47,720 bases of DNA from Gryganskiella cystojenkinii (Eukaryota > Mortierellomycota > Mortierellomycetes > Mortierellales > Mortierellaceae), in the NCBI GenBank assembly GCA_015852425.1, contig JAAAIG010000219.1, forward strand, positions 1 through 47,720, in the 5' to 3' direction. This document shows positions 32,703 through 45,500 of the stretch, piece after piece (position 1 is the first letter of the stretch; each line of letters begins with the position of its first letter). The position numbers and the translations under genes were made by a program. Below the pieces are notes generated by a model. It did no database searches. It worked only from the letters and a program-made list of their open reading frames with translations, and was not told the origin of the DNA.

Positions 32703-33386
32703 TTCTCTCTCCCTCTTTACTCGCCGCGATTGTTTGCAGAAATAGGCGCTCATCCGACCGAACCTAAACGCCAGCCCATGGTGCGAAAAAGAGAATTGAT
32801 CAGAAAATCGGATCGGTTATTGGTTGCACAGAAAAATTGTGCGCCTCCTCCCAGTTGCTTCGTCCCCAAGGTTTTAAGGTTCATCTTGCCGTTGGCGTTT
32901 CTGTCGGACCTTTGCCAGGGGTTTATGTGCGATTGTTACTTTTTAGAAATTTCTGTTGAGCTCAAACTACACGACTTGAACACGAGACTTGGGTGGTCAA
33001 TAAAGCGTTGCTTCTTGTTAGGTTGTTCTAGTAGGAGCCTACTTTCTCCATTTGTCCTTGGTGCTAATGGTTAGACAAATGTTGAGCAAACTAAGCACTA
33101 CCGTAGAAGACTAACAATCAAAGTCAAGGTCATGGTCTTTGTCCTGATCGTCGTCAATGACATCTTTCGCCTGTGCTCAGCCATTGTCATGTTTTTGACG
33201 CTGACAGGCGAGTCATTTCGTTGGGATGAGAAAATGCCGCCGAGAAAGTCTTCGGACGATAAACCTGACCGGACAGATACTTCTGGAACCTATTGTCCAA
33301 AGAGACACAGACAGGCCAAAAGAAGAGAGTAACACACAATATCGGCCACATTTGCCTTATTTCTCATGCATGACTTGAGACTGGGT
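32703..33386. other. Region without a supported gene
   Basis: Short frames only (33132-33332 encodes a hydrophobic stretch and a basic tail with no known domain). I see no splice signals that build a gene. Confidence 0.4.
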
Positions 33387-34930
33387 TTACCCTTTGGACC
33401 GTGTGCCCGTGTCCTTAGTCAGAGAGTTGGAACTGCCATTAATCACTGTCGCCTCAGGCGCAGGTTGGTTCAGATTGACAACACTTTCAGTTTGTGATCC
33501 TGACTGAAAGTACGCAGTAGGCGCAGTCGATCCAGATGGGCTTGAGCTGTTTGAGAAGCCGAATACGCCAAGGAGCAGCGTTTGACGAGGCTTGTGACTC
33601 GTAGGACCGTCCAGTTCTGGCATGGTGGTCCACAAAAACGATCATCAGGGTTAATATTTCGAATGTCAGGTTCAACGACTGGAGAACACGATTTTCATTT
33701 CGATTTCATTCTCACCTTTTCTGTAATACTTGTATGCGGAATATGATGTTTCTTATAGAGTCATCTACATTGTCATCTCCTTCTTTGTAGTCTTCCAGGG
33801 TCGTCTCTTCCAGTCTGATGAAGCTCGCAAGAGAGTTGTCGATGTCCTTTGATGGGCACACTCTTTGATTTGCAAAATGACTCTGAGTAAGACTCAGCTG
33901 TCTTGTTTATGCCTTTCATATAAATACATTGTGGACTCTCGGATATTGACAGCCGCGAAAGAAGTTCTTGCAACGCTTGGGTCATAGTCGTTTTGGACAG
34001 GACTGCGCACGCCTTCCATTATTCTGATGTCTTGAGTCCGCAGTGCTCCAAAATACACTTGATGGGGGTATGATAGAACGTTGATCCCTGTGGTCTGAAT
34101 CGGACGAGTGTATATATTCCCATGAATTGTAGGTCACTGTCCGTAGTGACAACCGTCACTTTGGCATCTGACTGGGCACGAGCCAACCTTCCGGTACATA
34201 GATCAAACTGGCCTGAGTAGATATGTGTCTTCCATCCATGGCCATCGTGCAGCTCCTTGGCGACGGCCCTAGTAGCTCTGGGATCGATGCCTCTGGTCTT
34301 TATCCACAGCGGGAATAACGTCCTAGAAAGAAAGGCCTTAAATCGAAACAGCTTCCTGTTCGACAAATGAGCGGCTCGTTCCAGAGTCTGAAGTCGATTT
34401 TCCGCTTAGAGCAGAACATTCGACAATTTAGTGTTTGCTTTGGCCGAGGTTGTCTGTCTTCGACTGCGTGCGTACTCCTTTTGTTTGGTTGGCGGTCCGT
34501 CGTAGTGTATCGTGTCTTTGGATTGTCGTAACTCCTGCTGAAAGTTTTATCGAGTACTTTGGCCAGGAGCACCCATGCAACTTCTCGGGCTGTATCCAGT
34601 TCCGGATACGCTTTCATGAGGGAGATGACGGTGGCGGTGGTGTTGGATATGGGATCGAGGAAGAAGATTGGGGTGATTGCCGTGTGGTTGGGTTGGTCAA
34701 AGATGAGGCGTAAGTATTGGCATCTTTCTTCAACTGAGTAAGGAGGAAGCGCCACTGTAATCTCTTGAACAATGAGAATGTTGTAGTAGACGCGCCTCTA
34801 TGAAGGGGCCAAGAGACTTTGGGTCGATTGGCAAGCAGTCTTTGCTGGGTTCAAAGGATTTTAGCACACCCATGCTAGAGACAAAGAGGAGCGGAATGAC
34901 AAGGTGATGTGACTCGAAGGGATCAATCAC
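33387..34930 (-). pseudogene. Decayed XPG/FEN1-like nuclease
   Basis: Minus-strand pieces resemble the PIN-like XPG/FEN fold. AKVTVVTTDSDLQFMGIYTLV contains the acidic DSD of the XPG-I region, and about 34000-34015 encodes ACAVLSK and then, one frame over, NDYDPS, the equivalent of the LLGxDY motif. A TAA stop lies between CGLKTSE and WKACAVLSK, and the A-run just before NDY is one base short, so at least two disabling changes are visible. Upstream frames (ALPPYSVEERCQYL..., MGVLKSFEPSK...) may be other parts but do not splice into one protein. The C-terminal Ser-rich frame 33387-33635 may belong too. Family by motif, no search. Confidence 0.45.
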
Positions 34931-35646
34931 ACGGCGAGCTTGAATGACGAATTTGAATAAGCTCTATACTTACGTGAAGTGACAAGGAGGCGCAAAGAAT
35001 AAGAGGGAAACTGAGAAGTCCTAGCCACCACGGAGGGAGCCTTGTCAGAGGTGTCATGAAACGAAAAAGTAAAAGAAAAAGAAAAAGAAAATGAGGGGAG
35101 GGTGGAGTGAGTAGGTAGAGGGATAATTAAGGTGAAAATGACGGAAAAGGCTTTCCTTTTTGGGGGGGTTTGGGTTCAACAGGGGCATTCACGAAGTTAA
35201 ACTGTTTTCGAGCCAGCCGAACACTGTGGGTCCAAGGCGGGGATGCGGAAAGTGGACAAAGAGAGGGTAAGGTGAACAGGGAGGGCAAGTCGAAGTAGGA
35301 GGGCAGGGGTAAGGGCTAGAATTGGTAATGGAGTTAACGGTCGATGACTGATGGCATGACAGGGAATGAGGAAAAGCAGGATGCCAGGTAAAATACGCGA
35401 CGTGCATCGATCGAAATTCAACACCAAAAGTGGCTTAGCTGGAAAAAGAAAAACATCAAGATACCTTTAGGACTATCAGCCTTTCGTAGTATCACAAGCA
35501 GTGGGCCATTCAAGAAAAAGAAGACACTGTTTTCAGGTCTCTTTCGAAGAAAAGCCTACATCCACTTTTTTTGAAGAGTGTTTCTCTCCATGTCGGGATT
35601 AGATGACCTGCACCATAACAAACACTAACGCCATCCGTCAGTCTCA
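34931..35646. other. Region without a supported gene
   Basis: A minus-strand ATG at 35059 starts a short signal-like frame (MTPLTRLPPWW then LLSFPLILCASL), but I could not connect it to anything downstream. The plus strand is purine-rich (AAAAGAAAAAGAAAAAGAAA near 35070). Confidence 0.4.
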
Positions 35647-36342
35647 ATGAGCGCCAACAACAATAACAATACCACGTGTTTTGCCGGGATCCCTGCTCAA
35701 ATGGCTTTCCCAGACAACCTCGGCATACCTGGTACTCACCTTGTCCGAGTTGGGTGTCAGATCTGCCAGGTTGCCGTCTTTCTCAGGTACAAATAAGGGA
35801 TTTGCAGAGGTATATGAGCTCATTCTTCTTGTTACTGTCAAAGTGGAGATATCATAATAACAGTTGCCTTTCATTTGCTGTTACATTCTGAGTAGAGATG
35901 ACTTGGAAGGTGACTTGAGTACTCTTCCACTGAGTGATAAAGCAAAGGACACTATCCAGGTAAGCCTGACCTATGAAGAATCCCATTAAAAATAAAAAGG
36001 TATTGTTAATTTGCTACTCAACTCTGTCCCCTGTGGCCACAATAGAAAATCATTTGGACCACTATCGTTTCTCCACCAACCTTGACCAACGATGAGAACC
36101 CTCCAGTGTTGGTTCACCACAAAGAGTTTCGACTCAAGATCTCGGTGCTCCCCTGGGAACTTGCACATAAATACCGGATCCAGATTGACGACACGCCGGC
36201 CCAGACTCGCGCAGAGAAGCTTCGATTCGATCTGTATGATCCAGAGGAATCCGGGAAAGATAGCGGCAATGATGCTGACAGTGTGGAAAGAGAAAGAAGT
36301 CCAACGACTCTCAGTGCCACCAACTTTGACACCTTCTCCTAA
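35647..36342 (+). CDS. Hypothetical protein, 166 aa, three exons
   Basis: Unrecognised. Exons 35647-35786, 35896-35959 and 36046-36342 have consistent phases and GT-AG borders (GTACAA...GAGTAG and GTAAGC...AATAG). The protein begins MSANNNNNTTCFAG, has a C-x2-C (GCQICQ), a short helix-like stretch (LSDKAKDTIQKIIWTTIV), then HKEFRLKISVLPWELAHKYRIQID and a charged, disordered tail (Ser/Glu/Asp). No signal peptide or membrane segment. It may be a small cytosolic or nuclear factor. The exon chain is my reconstruction; the last exon is the most secure part. Confidence 0.5.
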
Positions 36343-36626
36343 GGGATCGTCTTAGGGTCAAGACAAAGGTCTCTGTGAGGACAATTTGAACGTTTCACCA
36401 ACATAATAGACAGAAAAATACAACTTGCATATATAATTACAATTGTACGGAAACCAAGGTATCCCGATCTGTCGGTCTATCAGTCTGGTCATTCCCCCAT
36501 GACCCTCTTCCATAGAATTTTATTCCTTTTCCCTTTCACTTACTCTTCCATTTTTTTTTCATTCCTTGTCTGTTCCATTCTCTGCCCCATCCCCGAACAG
36601 AGAGAGTAGCCGAATAAGACAACAAC

Positions 36627-36902
36627 ATGTCGCCCAATGTACTCGACAACCTCGGCAATGGAGGCGGTCGCCGAAGCTGTATCCAAGAAGCCGTCCAAGA
36701 AACCAGGATCGCGTTCGAAGAACTCGCTCATTCTGGCATCGTAGAACGCTATATCACGCCCTTGATCCAATGGAGCCTTGGGACGCTCTTGATCGTGACA
36801 GGGACAGCATACGTGATCATGTCATTCGGATGTTTAGTCTTTTTGAACGTTATCTTTTGCCTGGCTGGTGTTGCTTTGGAGCCCAGGTCGTATCAAGTCT
36901 GA
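36627..36902 (+). CDS. Small predicted membrane protein, 91 aa
   Basis: Single-exon frame from ATG 36627, preceded by a pyrimidine-rich leader. Residues 1-45 are soluble (NVLDNLGNGGGRR, then an acidic helix EAVQETRIAFEELAHSG). A long hydrophobic region follows (WSLGTLLIVTGTAYVIM and LVFLNVIFCLAGVAL), room for one or two helices, then a short tail. I do not recognise the family. A GT at the CLAG|GTG position could be a donor, so the real C terminus might differ. Confidence 0.5.
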   Translation: MSPNVLDNLGNGGGRRSCIQEAVQETRIAFEELAHSGIVERYITPLIQWSLGTLLIVTGTAYVIMSFGCLVFLNVIFCLAGVALEPRSYQV

Positions 36903-37773
36903 TTTTCTTCGGGTGGTCGATTTCGCGATCCTGGTGGTCAAGGTTGTGCTAACAGGTTTTCGTCTTTGGATTGCATAGACAGATTATGCCAGTCTTCGCC
37001 AAAGTGTTCTTGTCCGTTTCTGCCTTTGCATGAAAGAATTTTCAATACGCGTAGTCTAGTCTGGGTATTGTTTCCATAGCTTTTTCTCTATACTTCCCCG
37101 CATCTTTACGCAATTGTGAATGTTTTCTTTTTTCTACTCATCTGCTCCTCCGTTCCCCCCACAACAACAAAAGTGGGGCAATTTTCTGTGTTCTGTCGCA
37201 CACAAAATCCCGTTGCAGTCGTTCCCCCTTGATGGCGAAAATGCAAACAGGCTGTTTTCTTGATCAAATCAGTATACTTTCGCTTCCCCGCAAAACTATC
37301 AAAACGGTGACCCCCCCCCCCCCAAAAGAAAGATGAGTTTCATTCGTGTCTTTCAGGAATGACAGAACTGTGACGATGAGCAAGACTACCGCTCTCATGA
37401 AAGTGTGTGGGGGAAATCAAAAAAGAGAATCAATAAAGAAAGGGTGTTAAAGTTTTTTTATTTGGTTTTCTGTGACCACAGTAAAGCATGGTCGGAGTGG
37501 ACCTAGGAACCCAGCCCAGAGAAAGAGAACAAGTGTTGCCCCCATACGGAAGAGACGACAAAGGGAGCAATAAATTTCTGTATAATATACATTGTTTTAA
37601 TCTTGCTAAATGATAAAATGCTTGAAGATGAGTGTGTGTGTGTGTGTGGGGGGGGGGGGGGGGTAACTGGAGGCGACGAAATTATTCGGGAGGAAGTTGT
37701 CAAAACTGTATCGACAAGTTCGAAGGTTGAATCGCCATTTGGGTGTAGAGCGAATGCAATGGAAAAAAAGTTC
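36903..37773. other. Intergenic region with simple repeats
   Basis: No gene supported. Contains C13 at about 37312-37323 and, at 37631-37662, (GT)8 followed by a run of about 16 G. The latter may form a G-rich non-B structure. UTP11 ends at 37774. Confidence 0.6.
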
Positions 37774-38710
37774 CTACTTCTTACGATCAGCCTTCCATTT
37801 ATACTTGGCAAGACCGTCCCTGTCGACACCGACCTTTTTCTTGCGTCCCTTGAGCATCAAGTTCTTTCTAAGTGTCATCTCCTGTTCCAACTTGGCCATG
37901 GTCTCCTCACGTTCCATTCTCGAGGCCAGCTCAGTCATAGCCTTGACCTTCTCCTTGGTAGCGGCCTTGATATCGGCTTTTTCCAAATGTGATAGGGCGA
38001 GTTCTTTCTTGAGTTGCGATGTCCTTGGTCGGTTGAATTTTCTGTGGACGAGTTCAGGGGCGGTATCAAAGTGCTTTGCGGCGTCAAACTTTTGGACTAT
38101 TTAGTCGAAAGTAGTAAAACAAGAAAAAAAAAGATATTGTTAGTATAATGTGTAAGAAGGCCCTGTCGCATCCTTTCCTTTGATAAAGACAATGGTCTTT
38201 TGTCTTCTTACCCTCGTCTTCCGTGTCGACAAAGACGATATGATTCTTTGGTTTTTGTATCGTATTTGAGGAGGATGAACTGCTAGCGCCGAACATATCC
38301 TCGTCCTCGTCTTCTCCGGCAAACTCGTCATTAACTTCATCATCGAGCAGGACCAGACCCTGCTGCATACGCTCGATCCGTTTCTTGCCCAGGTCTCGTT
38401 GTTGGGTCACATAGTTGAGATCTTGTGTGTTTAAAAGCTTGAGGAAATCATGCGAGAACTTTTCGTTTCTCTCGACAAGATGAACACCATCCTTGGTTTT
38501 AGAGTTGATCATCTTGAAGTAGAACTCGTCTGGGTTACGGAAGGCGGCCTTTTCTCTCATGGCCTTGAGTCGGTCCTGCTTCGAGTGGTAATCCTTGGCA
38601 CGGGCAATGTAATCCTTCTTCTTCTCGAGGAGACCATACTTTTGACGGGCCAGAGGCTGAGAACGCTCCTTGTGATTCCGCCGATGGACGGCATTGCGTA
38701 GGGATGACAT
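37774..38710 (-). CDS. UTP11: U3 snoRNP-associated protein UTP11
   Basis: Nucleolar small-subunit processome factor needed for 18S rRNA processing. Exons 38710-38212 and 38096-37774 give 273 aa. The start MSSLRNAVHRRNHKERSQP and following GLLEKKKDYIARAKDYHSKQ are the classic UTP11 opening. The middle has MINSKTKDGVHL and LNYVTQQRDLGKKRIERM, and the end KLEQEMTLRKNLMLKGRKKK is also family-typical. An acidic Ser-rich insert (GEDEDEDMFGASSSSSS) precedes the intron. It diverges from Gemin2; only about 207 bp separate the two starts, so they share a promoter. Confidence 0.94.
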
Positions 38711-38917
38711 TGTTTGTATGTGTTGTAGTTGCTGTTGCTGAAGTGAATGTTGCTTGGTTGTTGTTAAGTGTGGATGTACTAAATGGCGAGAAGTAAAAAG
38801 CTGAGGAACCGAATGCAGAAAAAAAAAGAAAAAAGGAAGTAACAACAATGGGGACTGCTTTTCAAATATTTTTAAGGGTTCCTTGACTTTTGTTGGAGTT
38901 CTAAGGAAGGCGAAAGC

Positions 38918-40215
38918 ATGCATGTCCTTTTGCATCGCCTTTTTTGTTTGACATTCCACCCCTACTGCCTCCATTATCCTCCACGGCCTGTTGAAAATAT
39001 GCTGCCAAGCTCAGCGGAGGAGTACCTCCGGATGGTGAGGTATGCCCATGACTAAAAAATCCCGCATGTTCCATGCAACCCACAATGTACATTTCTATGG
39101 GCAAGCATAGGCAGGCTGAGTTCTTATTTCAAAAAATTTACCTTTTTTCAACTTCTTAGAGAACAGGCCGAGGCAACCCCGAAGGTCGTGATCGCCAAGG
39201 ATGCAAAGCAATACCTGTCCGTTAAGAATACATCTCAGAAATACAGGACAGACTGGAAATCATGTACACCAGCACCAGAAGGATGCTCGCCCACGGAAGA
39301 GTGGAAAGATTTGTTCCTGAGCGACCTTGCAGTTTCCAGGAAGGCGCTGTTGCAAAAAATAACCCAACAAAGTTCAATAGCCAGGGGAGCAATGAGCAAG
39401 AACAGGAGTAACAGTGATGCCGGTACCTCGAGTCAGAGTCAGAACCAACAGCAACGTCTCCCACAACTTTTTGACGAGAACGGATGGCGATTGCTCTTGT
39501 ACGGATCACAAGGGCAGGACCAAGGTTCATCCAAGGGCACAGCCAACGAGATAAGAACAGAGGGAGGATCATCTCCAGCGACAACAACGGTAGAGCCGAC
39601 AAGATCAACTACAGCAATAACAGCATCACCATCGCCATCACCATCGCTATCAATACCTCGGACAGGAACACTACCTCGGCCCCAGCTTCTTATCCGTCTC
39701 AATCAAGGATGCGTGTTGCATCTGCTTAAATACCATCTCAAGTGGTTGGATACGCGGGATATTTCTGAGCAAGAGGTAATGCTTGAAGCTTGATTACAGA
39801 ATGACTGAGCGCGTCTTTCTTCCCAAATTGTGCTTCAATTCCTAGAACTTATTTCTAGCAAGCTGACCCATGTTCTCTTTCATAATGATCACTCACAGAG
39901 CCAGTGGTTGTACGCGTTGTTCCTGAAACTGGACCCCCTTGTCGAATCGTATGACATAGCGGTACTCCGCAATTTGGCCAAGAAGTGTGCCCTGATCCGA
40001 TCTCATCTCAATGTAAGAGCGAACGAAAAAAAAAATGTTCGTTTGTTCAAAGATACATGCATAAACCTAACACGGTGTCCTTATCCCTGGTCGTCTCTCT
40101 CTCTCTCTTTTTTGCGTATATCTTTTTATAGTCTGAGTCTGGTTACAAACTTGCGTCGGTCAATATGGTGATTACCATCGTGTCGCGTCTGTTTGGGCAG
40201 AACGATCTCGAGTAG
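38918..40215 (+). CDS. GEMIN2: Gemin2 (SMN-interacting protein 1 / Brr1-like)
   Basis: Core SMN-complex partner that captures the Sm-protein pentamer for snRNP assembly. Four exons (38918-39039, 39160-39775, 39899-40012, 40132-40215) stay in frame and give 311 aa. Landmarks: LPSSAEEYLRMVR-EQAEATPKVVIAKD matches the Gemin2 N-terminal helix; then HLLKYHLKWLDTRD, SQWLYALFLKLDPLVES, AVLRNLAKKCALIRSHL; and finally SVNMVITIVSRLFGQNDL, equivalent to the human C terminus VSRYFDQRDL. A Ser/Thr/Pro-rich linker lies around residues 120-185. The start is the upstream in-frame ATG; a second at 38999 is closer to the conserved part and could be the true start. UTP11 lies just upstream and divergent. Confidence 0.9.
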
Positions 40216-42570
40216 TAGACCCGGACCTCGCTTGATCTTGTATTTTGCCCCCTCATGTATAATAAAAAAACATCCTTAATTTGTACTGTACAGTTTTTAA
40301 AACTTGTCCCACGTAGAGCCATGGTATCAGACTGAGAGTACGTGCCAGCGCCAACGGCTGAGCGTGTTTGAACTTTTGACAACCACATGTCGAGAGAGAA
40401 TTTTTACCATTTTGATTGGCATATGGAAGTGAGCAGTAGGAAATGCAAGGGAAGGGAAAAAGGTTGATAGGGGGCAGGGCTGTTCCAAAACGTAACTGTC
40501 CGTCATGCAGGCGACCAGCAGATCAAAGGACGACTGTGATCTCCTGCCTTCCCGGCGAGTTCAGAGGGCGGGGAAATCTTTGCCAGGAGATATATAAACG
40601 TAAGAACATCACGTTGTGGACTGGCACGCGTGAATAAGCAGAAAATTATACACGTTGGACAGAATGGGGGAATGTTTTTGCATGGCTAGAACACCGGAAC
40701 AATGACAGATATCGTCGTCGATTATTAGATGGATTCATGACCACCGGTCCATTGGGTCAGCTTCAGCAAAAATAACAAGAAAGAGAAATGATACAGTAAA
40801 AAGGGAAGATCACGGATAGGGTATCCTTGTGATCTTCGGCTCGGAAGAGCTAGCTTCCATTTTGGATAGCTTTTACTGCAAAGGTAAAGAACTCAAGTGT
40901 TCTGACCCATATTTTTCGTCATCTTCTCCTCTAGGTTGGCCAACGACGAAGACGCAAGGAAGATTTCGTAGCGAGATCAAAGATATCGTTGACGGGACAC
41001 AGCGTCATGCTTTCTCCACAGTTTTATGTTTACGATTATGAGAATGTGATATTAGTTTCTGTCCTAAACAACGAACGCGGTTTACGATAGATATTATTGA
41101 GAGTAAGAGTCGGTTGCCAGTCCACACGTTGACCTAAATGCTTAAATAAGAACATAGCGAGTCAAAAAAGGAGCTAACCACCCAGGGAAACAACGATCGA
41201 TTCGACCCACCTTTTTTTTATTTTTATGTTTCTTTTTTTCATTTTTACGTTTCTTTTTTCATTTTCCGATCAATCAGGAGTGGCCAAGGTTATCAAGAGG
41301 GGAGGGGGAGCACACCATCCCCACAAAGGAGGGGAAAAAAGACAGAACAACCAACGAAAAGGAAAAGATCATTATCGAGACGTGGAAGAAGAAGGAACGA
41401 ATTCTAGGGAAAAGAAGGAAACGGATCAATTTTTGTGTTGATTTTACAAATCGTAACCACAAAAAAAAAAGAGATAGTCCCCCGCTAGATGTGCATTTTT
41501 TGTTCGTCCTATTTACCCCTCTTTTCTCTTTTTCTCTTTTTCTGACCCAGTTTGCGTGAGAGACACTCAAGGTTATCGAATGGGAAATGGCGGCGGGATA
41601 TATGGAGAAAAAGGCGCTTGAGAAGGGTGTTTTCCGAAAGCTTAAGAAAAATGGATGTGAATGGGTCGAAATTCTTTGACTTTTTATAAAATGTTGTCCT
41701 TCTCAGACTCTGGTTCATCGGGACCAATCGAAAAAAACAAGTCGCTGGTCATGGTGAGGCTAGCGCCAAAAAAATGAGGCTGATGATGATGATCATCATC
41801 ATCATCATCATGGGATCTCGAACTTGCAACAGAAAAGAGGCACATAGATGGGGGACAGACACAACATTGAAAACAAGAGCGGGCAAGCAGCTTCGTCGTA
41901 GGAAACAACAAACAACAAAAACCAAAAAAAAACCTGCAAACCCACCTAGTCAAAACTGCACAACCAGGCTCTAAAGAAAATCTTTCGTTGTCCTCCTGTC
42001 GGACCGCACCGTAGCCGTGGACAGTTTTCGATTGAATTGAAATATTGAATAAGATCCGAACAAATCTTAATAATCATAGACAACCTTGCTTTCTCCCTAT
42101 CTAACTCACAAAGAAAGGAAAAGAACGAGATAAATCTGTTGGCTTTTCCGTTTGCGCACACAAGTGTGTGCTTTGTCTCCTTCGAGTGCTTGTTTTGCGT
42201 ACACGGACGGAACAGAAGTAACCGGACAATAAAAACTCAACGATGCAATCCCGGAAGCACCGAAGGAAAAGCAAAAGGACATTTTCAGACGCAAAAAAAT
42301 CCTTCCGTCCTTCCCTCTCTTTCTTTTTTATTTCCGTTTTCTTCATTCACTCAATCACCTCTCCTCTCTACTTCTCATTTGTGCATCCTTACATTTATCA
42401 TCGACATCGTCTAATCCATTCATCTATTCATTTCCTCTTATCCACACCCTCTCTTTCTGCCAATCGCTCATCGCATATTTTATTTCTCCACACGACGTCC
42501 CTTTGCACTCAGGCACCAAAACCCACGTTTCACTTTCATTTTCCCTATTTTTTTTTATTTGCGCATATCG
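40216..42570. other. Region without a supported gene
   Basis: Short frames only. It holds a perfect 24-bp palindrome at 41781-41804, several A/T runs and, from about 42300, a pyrimidine-rich promoter for the gene starting at 42571. The 41226-41441 frame has a basic Gly/His/Lys-rich tail after a plausible acceptor, but I found no partner exon. Confidence 0.5.
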
Positions 42571-45500
42571 ATGACCATGGAAGTCCAAGCTGCTTCCGCA
42601 ACCATGATGCCCATCTCTTCTTCTGCTCCTTCGTCTTCCACGCCAAAGGCAAAGGCCCTCGCTATCAAGACCTTGACTATCCCTTCTCCCAAAGCCATTA
42701 GTCCCGAGAACGATCCTAATCCCACTTGGACGTTCTTTCCCCCCTCTGCCACCTACATCCCCCATGCACCTTACTTAACCACCACCACTTCCTCCTCCCC
42801 TGCATCTTCTCCTACCACAAACTCCCCTATTGCCAACAACAGCAGCAGCAATGGCAAGCACAATACCAATAGTAACAATAACAACAACAACCTCCCCTCG
42901 TCAACTCCCTCGACCCATCACCGAATTCTCGACCACTGTTTCCATCTCTCGATTGAAACCCGATTGAAACAAGCCGAAGCCCAGTACCTGGCATCGACAC
43001 AGGAACAGGCTGTCGAACAACAGATCCGAGAACACCAACCGCCCATGTCCGCGCTCAAACAGGATGATTGGCGAAGACGTCAGCGATCGCTCGTGGACGA
43101 GGCTGTTGTTCTTGGTCGTAAAGGATCGAATGTCGAAGCCATTGTTGATGGTAAGACAAAAGAAGATATTTTTTTTTGTAAAGATGCTTTTTGTCTTCTC
43201 CACATGCACCTATTTTTTTCCTTTTTCCCTTTTTCTCGTTCGCTGCTCTCTCCGTTGCTGCTATTGTTGTTGTTGAGCTCTCACTCTCCCGTAAAAAAAT
43301 CAAATGTCCGTTCTGTTATCTGCGTGTTCTTCCGAAGGTGCGCGTGCTAAAACTGGGACCACTTTCCTCTTTCGGAAGGCGTGCGACTTCCATCCAAAAG
43401 ACCAACTTTCCACACGGGCAGATCGGAAAGAGTAGCCCTTGCTGTGCTTGAATTTTTTTTTTTTGTTTGTTTCCCTATCCCTCTCCTCCGCCTGTTACCT
43501 ACGCTGTGCAACAACTACATCAAAAGTAACAAAAGTCGTCGTCATCTGCATTATCGACAGCAATCATATCTACCGACCTATTTTTTACTATCCATAGTGC
43601 TGAATCTCACACAATGGCTGCGACAGCATATCTGACCGCCTCTTTGTTTTCTTCTTCCCTGCTCAACAGGCATCCTCAAGTCCCATCGTTCTAGCGGTCC
43701 ATTGCAGACTCTACCAAGACATCTCAAGCACCGTCTTCATCTGTGTCAACTGACCTCAATGGTCTTTGGTCGTTTCGATGTTGCTTCGTCAACCAACAAC
43801 TCCTCTGGCGGTCTCAATATCTACTCGTCTTTCCAATCCAGCCGCCATGAGGCTTCCTGTGCTGTGATTCAATACCATCTTGCCCATAGTCCACAGGGCC
43901 AACGAACCAGAGAGCTCTTTGTAGAGCCCGTTCAACACTCGTATGCGTACTGTCGTCGTCATCATCGTCGAGATTGTAAACGTACCTGCTGTACCCTCGC
44001 CAAGTTGCAAAAGGAGCAACAGCAAGCCCTCGAATTGAAGAAAAAATCCATGTCGAACAACAATGGCAACAACAATCAGAACAGCGTCAGCATCAATCAG
44101 AACAACAACAACAGCTCTCGCAAGCTCGAGCACCAAAGTGTCGCCGGTCTGACGGATGCGATTCCAGCCTTCCTGAAATGCTCCGCCATGAGTTATCGTG
44201 ACATTGCCAAGTGTATGGTTGAGAAGGGTGAACTCAAGGATATCAAGGAGACTCAGGTCCTGGAGGGATGGTACAGACTCTTGCTCGAGATGATGACCCA
44301 GGCTGTGATCGAGTCATATCTTTGTGATGGCACCGCTGGTGTCGATACCATTCTGGACGTCTTTTCGTATGGCGATGATCCCGACTCGGAGGATCTTCAG
44401 GATGAATCGTCTGCTTCAGGATCGCCCAAAGTGAAGGCTGGCAGAGAGTTATCTCCCACAGCGGCTCGTCGCCCCTCGGTAGGTGCTTACAGCAACAAGG
44501 AAGAGCCCCAATTACAGGATGGAAGACGGTCTTCGATCAATAAGAGCCAGAGCCCTCGTCAACAATCGTCGCCTGCTCCTCAGGATATCAACGGGCAGGA
44601 TCGCCAGGACGATATCTTGTTTGTCAAGACGCCTGAGTACCTTGTCTTCAAAAAAGCCAAGACGGAGCGACTTCAAGAGGTAAAGTGATCACACCCCAGT
44701 CGCGTAATTACGCTGATCAAAAGGGCTGTGATGATCAAAAGAACTAACTTGCCCTTGTATAATTCTGCTACCCCCTACTTAGTTCTTGACACTCAACGGG
44801 TCATCATTGGAACAACACTTTGTGGCGCTGGCGAACAAGTACCCGGTCATTGTCTTTGAACGTCAGATGACCCATTACATCACCCGATCTCAAAAGTTGC
44901 TGGAGGATCCCAAGCTTTCCAGACATTCGAAGGATATCGGTCTCTTGATCCCACCAACGACCTCGGCCTATGCGGACGGATCGCTCTCGATGCCTGTCAG
45001 TGATGATGAGGACGATGAGATCATGGAGGAAGTCAACAGATTGGAGGAGATCAAGGAAGAAGAGGAAGAGGACTCTCAACCCATCATTGTGCACTCTCCA
45101 TCCTCACAGACTCAGAAGCATATTCGGCATGAAAAGATGAAGCTTGCGACCATCATTATGAACATGGATGAGGATAATGTCTTATCCTCGCACAGTCTTC
45201 ACCATCCCTTTGAAGGATCGAACCATGCTTCTGCAGGTCCTCGCGGATACCACCTGCCCTCGCCTCCACCCTCAGTTACTGCCAGCCGATCCAGTACGGT
45301 TTCACCCAATTCTTCTTCTTCCTCGACTGGATCGCTTTCGGAGGAGGAAGAGTCGATTGCAGAGGCGGCCCGGATTTTGATGTCGTCCAACATGAAGAAC
45401 ATGCCGGTTAGTGGCAACAACAACAATGGTGTACCATCCTCCGCGAGTAAGAAACACAAATACACGGACGACTCGTCATCTGGTCGTTCATACCACCCTA

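Noticed and set aside
33132..33332. 66-aa plus-strand frame with hydrophobic start
   Set aside because: Too short, no domain and no supporting splice or leader signals.
37631..37662. G-quadruplex or regulatory element at the (GT)n-G16 run
   Set aside because: Homopolymer composition only; no promoter position or conservation visible.
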